Source: Candidatus Woesearchaeota archaeon
Lineage (GTDB): Archaea > Nanobdellota > Nanobdellia > Woesearchaeales > UBA525
DNA: 6,933 bases
Reading direction: 5' to 3'
NCBI GenBank assembly: GCA_003694385.1
Contig: RFKA01000117.1
Coordinates: 1 to 6,933, forward strand
In this document: positions 5,233-6,933 of the stretch, one piece after another
Layout: every line of letters starts with the position of its first letter
How positions within the stretch are numbered: the first letter of the stretch is position 1
Program-made: the position numbers and the translations under genes
The notes under the pieces: generated by a model
What the model was told of the DNA's origin: nothing
What the model saw: the letters and a program-made list of their open reading frames with translations, nothing else
The model's database searches: none

Positions 5233-5670
5233 TATCTCTCCGGTGGCGGCACTCACTCTGACATTGAGGAAGTTCAGCGTGTGCGAAACGAGCGTGAGAT
5301 TATAGACTGGCTCTGTGAGGTGCTGGAGGATGAGAATGATTTGTTTCGCCGTCTCTGCAGGGTATTTGTTCTTCATGAGTTCTTTCGCCGCAGCTATTGC
5401 TTTGTCGGGCGCGGTTTTGACTTCCTCGATGTTGAGCGGCTCCGGTTGCGTCTTGCTGAATACGTCATCGTCGGGGAGCCGCGTGATGGGCTCTGCGGTG
5501 AACACGACAATCTTGTCCTTCTCTGCAGAGTAGAAGCCGAACTGCCAGCCATTGTCGCCCTGCCCGTACATCCTGAACGCGTGGACAAATCGCGCATCAG
5601 GCACCTCTTGAGTGTACGCAGAGAATTCCTCTGAAGCAGTGACCTTCTCGAGCTCCTCTTTGAGTTCCAC
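5191..5670 (-). CDS. Small soluble protein with PepSY-like C-terminus
   Basis: This is a hypothetical protein of 159 residues. It has no signal peptide or membrane segment, so it is probably cytosolic. An N-terminal helix (ELKEELEKV, 2-10) leads to a mixed region containing GWQFGFYSAEKDKIVVF (41-57). The C-terminal part, from KAIAAAKELMKNKYP (about 90-104) to VRVSAATGEILTHEL (137-151), has the pattern of a PepSY domain: a helix followed by strands ending in a TGEIL turn. The start is taken as GTG 5670 because ATATAAA lies 22 nt before it and the ORF then begins 7 nt after the metallophosphoesterase stop. An ATG at 5724 would overlap that gene by 47 nt with no supporting signal. PepSY domains usually inhibit or modulate extracytoplasmic proteases, but a cytosolic copy has no known role I can name. 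Confidence 0.75.
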   Translation of the reverse strand: MELKEELEKVTASEEFSAYTQEVPDARFVHAFRMYGQGDNGWQFGFYSAEKDKIVVFTAEPITRLPDDDVFSKTQPEPLNIEEVKTAPDKAIAAAKELMKNKYPAETAKQIILILQHLTEPVYNLTLVSHTLNFLNVRVSAATGEILTHELRSIMSLKR

Positions 5671-5677
5671 GCTTCCT

Positions 5678-6316
5678 TCATCCTCCGCGTTGTTTATATG
5701 CCTTCCGAAGCGCGACGAGGTCAACTACTTTGCCGCTCGGCCCAGGGTTCATGACGAGCGTCTTCTTGACGTACTCCTCTTTGCGGAAGCCTTCATGGAT
5801 GTGCCCCGCCGCCACTAAGAGTGGTTGCCGCTTATTGATAATTGTGCGGAGCGTTTTACTCCCGACATGCCAGGGCTCACCTGGCTCGCCGACGTCGTCG
5901 AGCACCGTCTTATGGGGTGGGGCGTGGCTGAGCACCACGGTTTTGCTCCAGTCGAGCTTGCTCCATTCCGGAGCCTTCATCCATTCTTCGAGGTCACGGT
6001 AATAGTCGCTGAACCCTCCGCCCCCGTACGCGATGAAGTTCCAGCCGTTCACGTCTGCGCGTTGGAGGTGGAGGAAGAAGACGTTCTCGAGCTCGTCACA
6101 GTCGGCGCGTAGCTCTGCTTCTTCCTCGTGGTTGCCGTGGAGCATCAGGACGGGTTTGCCGAAGGAGTCGAGCTTCGCGAGGAGGGCTTGCTGGTCGTTG
6201 CCGAAAACGGTGAGGTCGCCCGTGCAGATAATGATTGCTGCTTTCTCAGCACGCTTCTTCACAGTCTCGAGGGCTCTGAGGTTCCCATGGAGGTCTGTGA
6301 AGACGAGGATGCGCAT
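5678..6316 (-). CDS. Calcineurin-like metallophosphoesterase
   Basis: This 212-residue protein carries the full set of metal-binding motifs of the calcineurin-like phosphoesterase superfamily: D8 and H10 in TDLHGN, D34 in TGDLT, N62 and H63 in GNHEEE, H131 in LSHAPPH, and H172 and H174 in AGHIHEG. A Gly-rich loop, YGGGGFSDYY (97-106), precedes the second metal set. It ends with NPGPSGKVVDL, common in stand-alone members such as YfcE-like phosphodiesterases. It should be a soluble two-metal phosphohydrolase of unknown substrate. The ATG at 6316 is used because the metal motif begins at residue 8 and a TATA-like TTTTAA lies 24 nt upstream. An ATG at 6337 would overlap the promoter. The stop codon is 7 nt ahead of the next gene. 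Confidence 0.93.
   Translation of the reverse strand: MRILVFTDLHGNLRALETVKKRAEKAAIIICTGDLTVFGNDQQALLAKLDSFGKPVLMLHGNHEEEAELRADCDELENVFFLHLQRADVNGWNFIAYGGGGFSDYYRDLEEWMKAPEWSKLDWSKTVVLSHAPPHKTVLDDVGEPGEPWHVGSKTLRTIINKRQPLLVAAGHIHEGFRKEEYVKKTLVMNPGPSGKVVDLVALRKAYKQRGG
5693..5700 (-). promoter_or_regulatory. TATA box inside the metallophosphoesterase gene, for the PepSY-like gene
   Basis: The minus strand reads CATATAAA, 22 nt before the GTG at 5670. It lies within the last codons of the metallophosphoesterase, so the downstream gene probably has its own leaderless transcript. A GGAGG over the upstream stop codon (about 5679-5683) could also serve read-through translation. Confidence 0.6.
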
Positions 6317-6340
6317 GCAGGCGCCTGCTTCTCTCACGCA

Positions 6341-6346
6341 TTAAAA
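6341..6346 (-). promoter_or_regulatory. TATA-like box for the metallophosphoesterase gene
   Basis: The minus strand reads TTTTAA, 24 nt before the ATG at 6316, in line with the leaderless geometry of the other promoters. Confidence 0.5.
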
Positions 6347-6354
6347 GCTATGTG

Positions 6355-6430
6355 CTTCTTGAAAATGTATTATTAAAAATATTTATTAAAATATTTATTA
6401 GAAATAGATAGAACATAGAAAACATATACT
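6355..6430. other. AT-rich intergenic segment (VWA gene terminator and/or promoter-proximal element)
   Basis: This stretch between two minus-strand genes is almost all A and T in an otherwise G+C-rich window. On the minus strand it gives several T-runs (for example TATTTTAATAAATATTTTTAATAAT), which could act as an archaeal U-tract terminator for the VWA gene. It also lies just upstream of the metallophosphoesterase TATA box, so it may be a regulator-binding or DNA-bending region. Confidence 0.5.
6377..6400. repeat. Perfect 12-bp tandem repeat, AAATATTTATTA x2
   Basis: AAATATTTATTA occurs at 6377-6388 and again at 6389-6400. Each copy contains the palindrome AAATATTT, so two half-turn-spaced symmetrical sites are formed. 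It lies about 30 bp upstream of the metallophosphoesterase TATA box. Confidence 0.7.
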
Positions 6431-6486
6431 TTCTAGGGACTGCTGAGGGCCGGGACCTGAGGACTACTACCGAGAAATGGTGCGCG

Positions 6487-6933
6487 TTACTGTTTGAGGC
6501 GCGTGTACTCTTCGAGGAGAATCGTGTCGAGCTCCGAGAGGTCGGTGACTTTGTAGAGCCGTCCACCCGTCATCTCAACGATTTGCTCTGCGAGCTCTCG
6601 CCCCTCGTCATCAAGCCCGATGCCGACGATACTCACGCGGACACCGTGGTGCGCGGCGACACCCGCGGCTTCGAGCGTCGACCGCTTCGGCGCCTTGCCT
6701 TTCGTCGGCACGGCATCAGTGAGGAGCACGAGGTGCTTCGTCGCGTCACCCGTGAAGACTTCAACGCTCCGCAATAAGACCTTGGCGATATCAGTCTCCA
6801 TCCCCGCGCGGGCCTGCGCGAGTACGGCGAGGAGCGCGGGGAAATCCCTCGTTGGAGCAACAACCGCCTCGATGCGGCCCGTGAACGTCATAATCCCTAC
6901 TTCGTCGCGCTCCTCGACCGCCTTGTAACAGAG
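6487..6933 (-). CDS. VWA-domain protein (5'-truncated by window edge)
   Basis: Only the last 148 residues are in the window. The frame is open through the right edge, so an ATG at 6891 is internal. The part seen is the second half of a von Willebrand factor A domain. It begins with CYKAVEERDEVGIMTFTG, the strand that normally follows the DxSxS metal site. It continues with T47 in GMETDIAK and D73 in LLTDAVPTKGK, the second and third parts of the MIDAS metal site. The end (SIVGIGLDDEG, GGRLYKVTDLSELDTILLEEY) is the last strand and helix. It resembles the VWA proteins that act with MoxR-type AAA ATPases and Mg-chelatase-like complexes, but the partner would lie upstream, outside the window. No transmembrane segment is seen in this portion. 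Confidence 0.88.
   Translation of the reverse strand, partial: LCYKAVEERDEVGIMTFTGRIEAVVAPTRDFPALLAVLAQARAGMETDIAKVLLRSVEVFTGDATKHLVLLTDAVPTKGKAPKRSTLEAAGVAAHHGVRVSIVGIGLDDEGRELAEQIVEMTGGRLYKVTDLSELDTILLEEYTRLKQ

Noticed and set aside
5671..5724. ATG start at 5724 for the PepSY-like gene
   Set aside because: It would overlap the metallophosphoesterase by 47 nt and place the TATA box inside the coding region. The GTG at 5670 has the right promoter spacing.
6892..6933. ATG at 6891 as the true start of the VWA gene
   Set aside because: The 14 codons upstream to the window edge continue the VWA domain (CYKAVEERDEVG), so the gene is truncated by the edge and does not start here.
1..6933. Mobile element, CRISPR array, tRNA or rRNA
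   Set aside because: I saw no transposase or integrase motifs, no regularly spaced repeats, and no cloverleaf or rRNA signature on either strand.

Overview
The window is archaeal. It carries an RNA polymerase cleavage factor with two zinc ribbons (TFS), an ER/archaeal-type signal peptidase with a Ser-His dyad, and TATA boxes placed about 19-24 nt before most start codons, the arrangement of leaderless archaeal transcripts. The genes are compact, with overlapping or nearly abutting ends. The style of the signal peptidase (SGSMEH followed by a Trp-rich insert) and of the kinase/dCMP deaminase pair suggests a DPANN lineage such as Woesearchaeota. That placement is inference only, and the coding base composition is G+C-rich for such a lineage.

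Layout. 1-794 (-): a DHH-family phosphoesterase whose C-terminus lies beyond the window edge. A divergent AT-rich promoter region follows. 950-1633 (+): membrane-anchored signal peptidase I. 1711-2019 (+): TFS, overlapped at its 3' end by a DUF167/YggU-family gene (1980-2255, +). Convergent to these is a two-gene minus-strand operon: a P-loop nucleotide-kinase-like gene (2748-3326) whose 3' end overlaps a dCMP deaminase gene (2270-2761). Divergent from that operon is a thymidylate-kinase-like gene (3502-4257, +). It overlaps tail to tail with a radical SAM gene of the NrdG/PflA-activase type (4217-4948, -). Upstream of the radical SAM gene is a probable 23-residue microprotein gene (4977-5048, -) with its own TATA box and a Shine-Dalgarno sequence. 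A weak 40-residue plus-strand ORF (5110-5232) follows. Then come a small soluble protein with a PepSY-like C-terminus (5191-5670, -), a metallophosphoesterase (5678-6316, -), an unusually AT-rich intergenic stretch with a 12-bp tandem repeat, and the C-terminal part of a VWA-domain protein (6487-6933, -) that continues off the right edge.

How the genes fit together. The middle third looks like a deoxynucleotide supply locus. dCMP deaminase makes dUMP, and the Tmk-like kinase would make dTDP from dTMP. The P-loop protein resembles dNMP kinases and UPF0200 proteins. The radical SAM protein could activate an anaerobic ribonucleotide reductase. Thymidylate synthase and the reductase itself are not in the window. 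The kinase/deaminase pair is the split counterpart of the P-loop-plus-deaminase fusions known from fungal dCMP deaminases and bacterial anti-phage cytidine deaminases, and is the most interesting arrangement here. No mobile element, CRISPR array, tRNA or rRNA was recognised.
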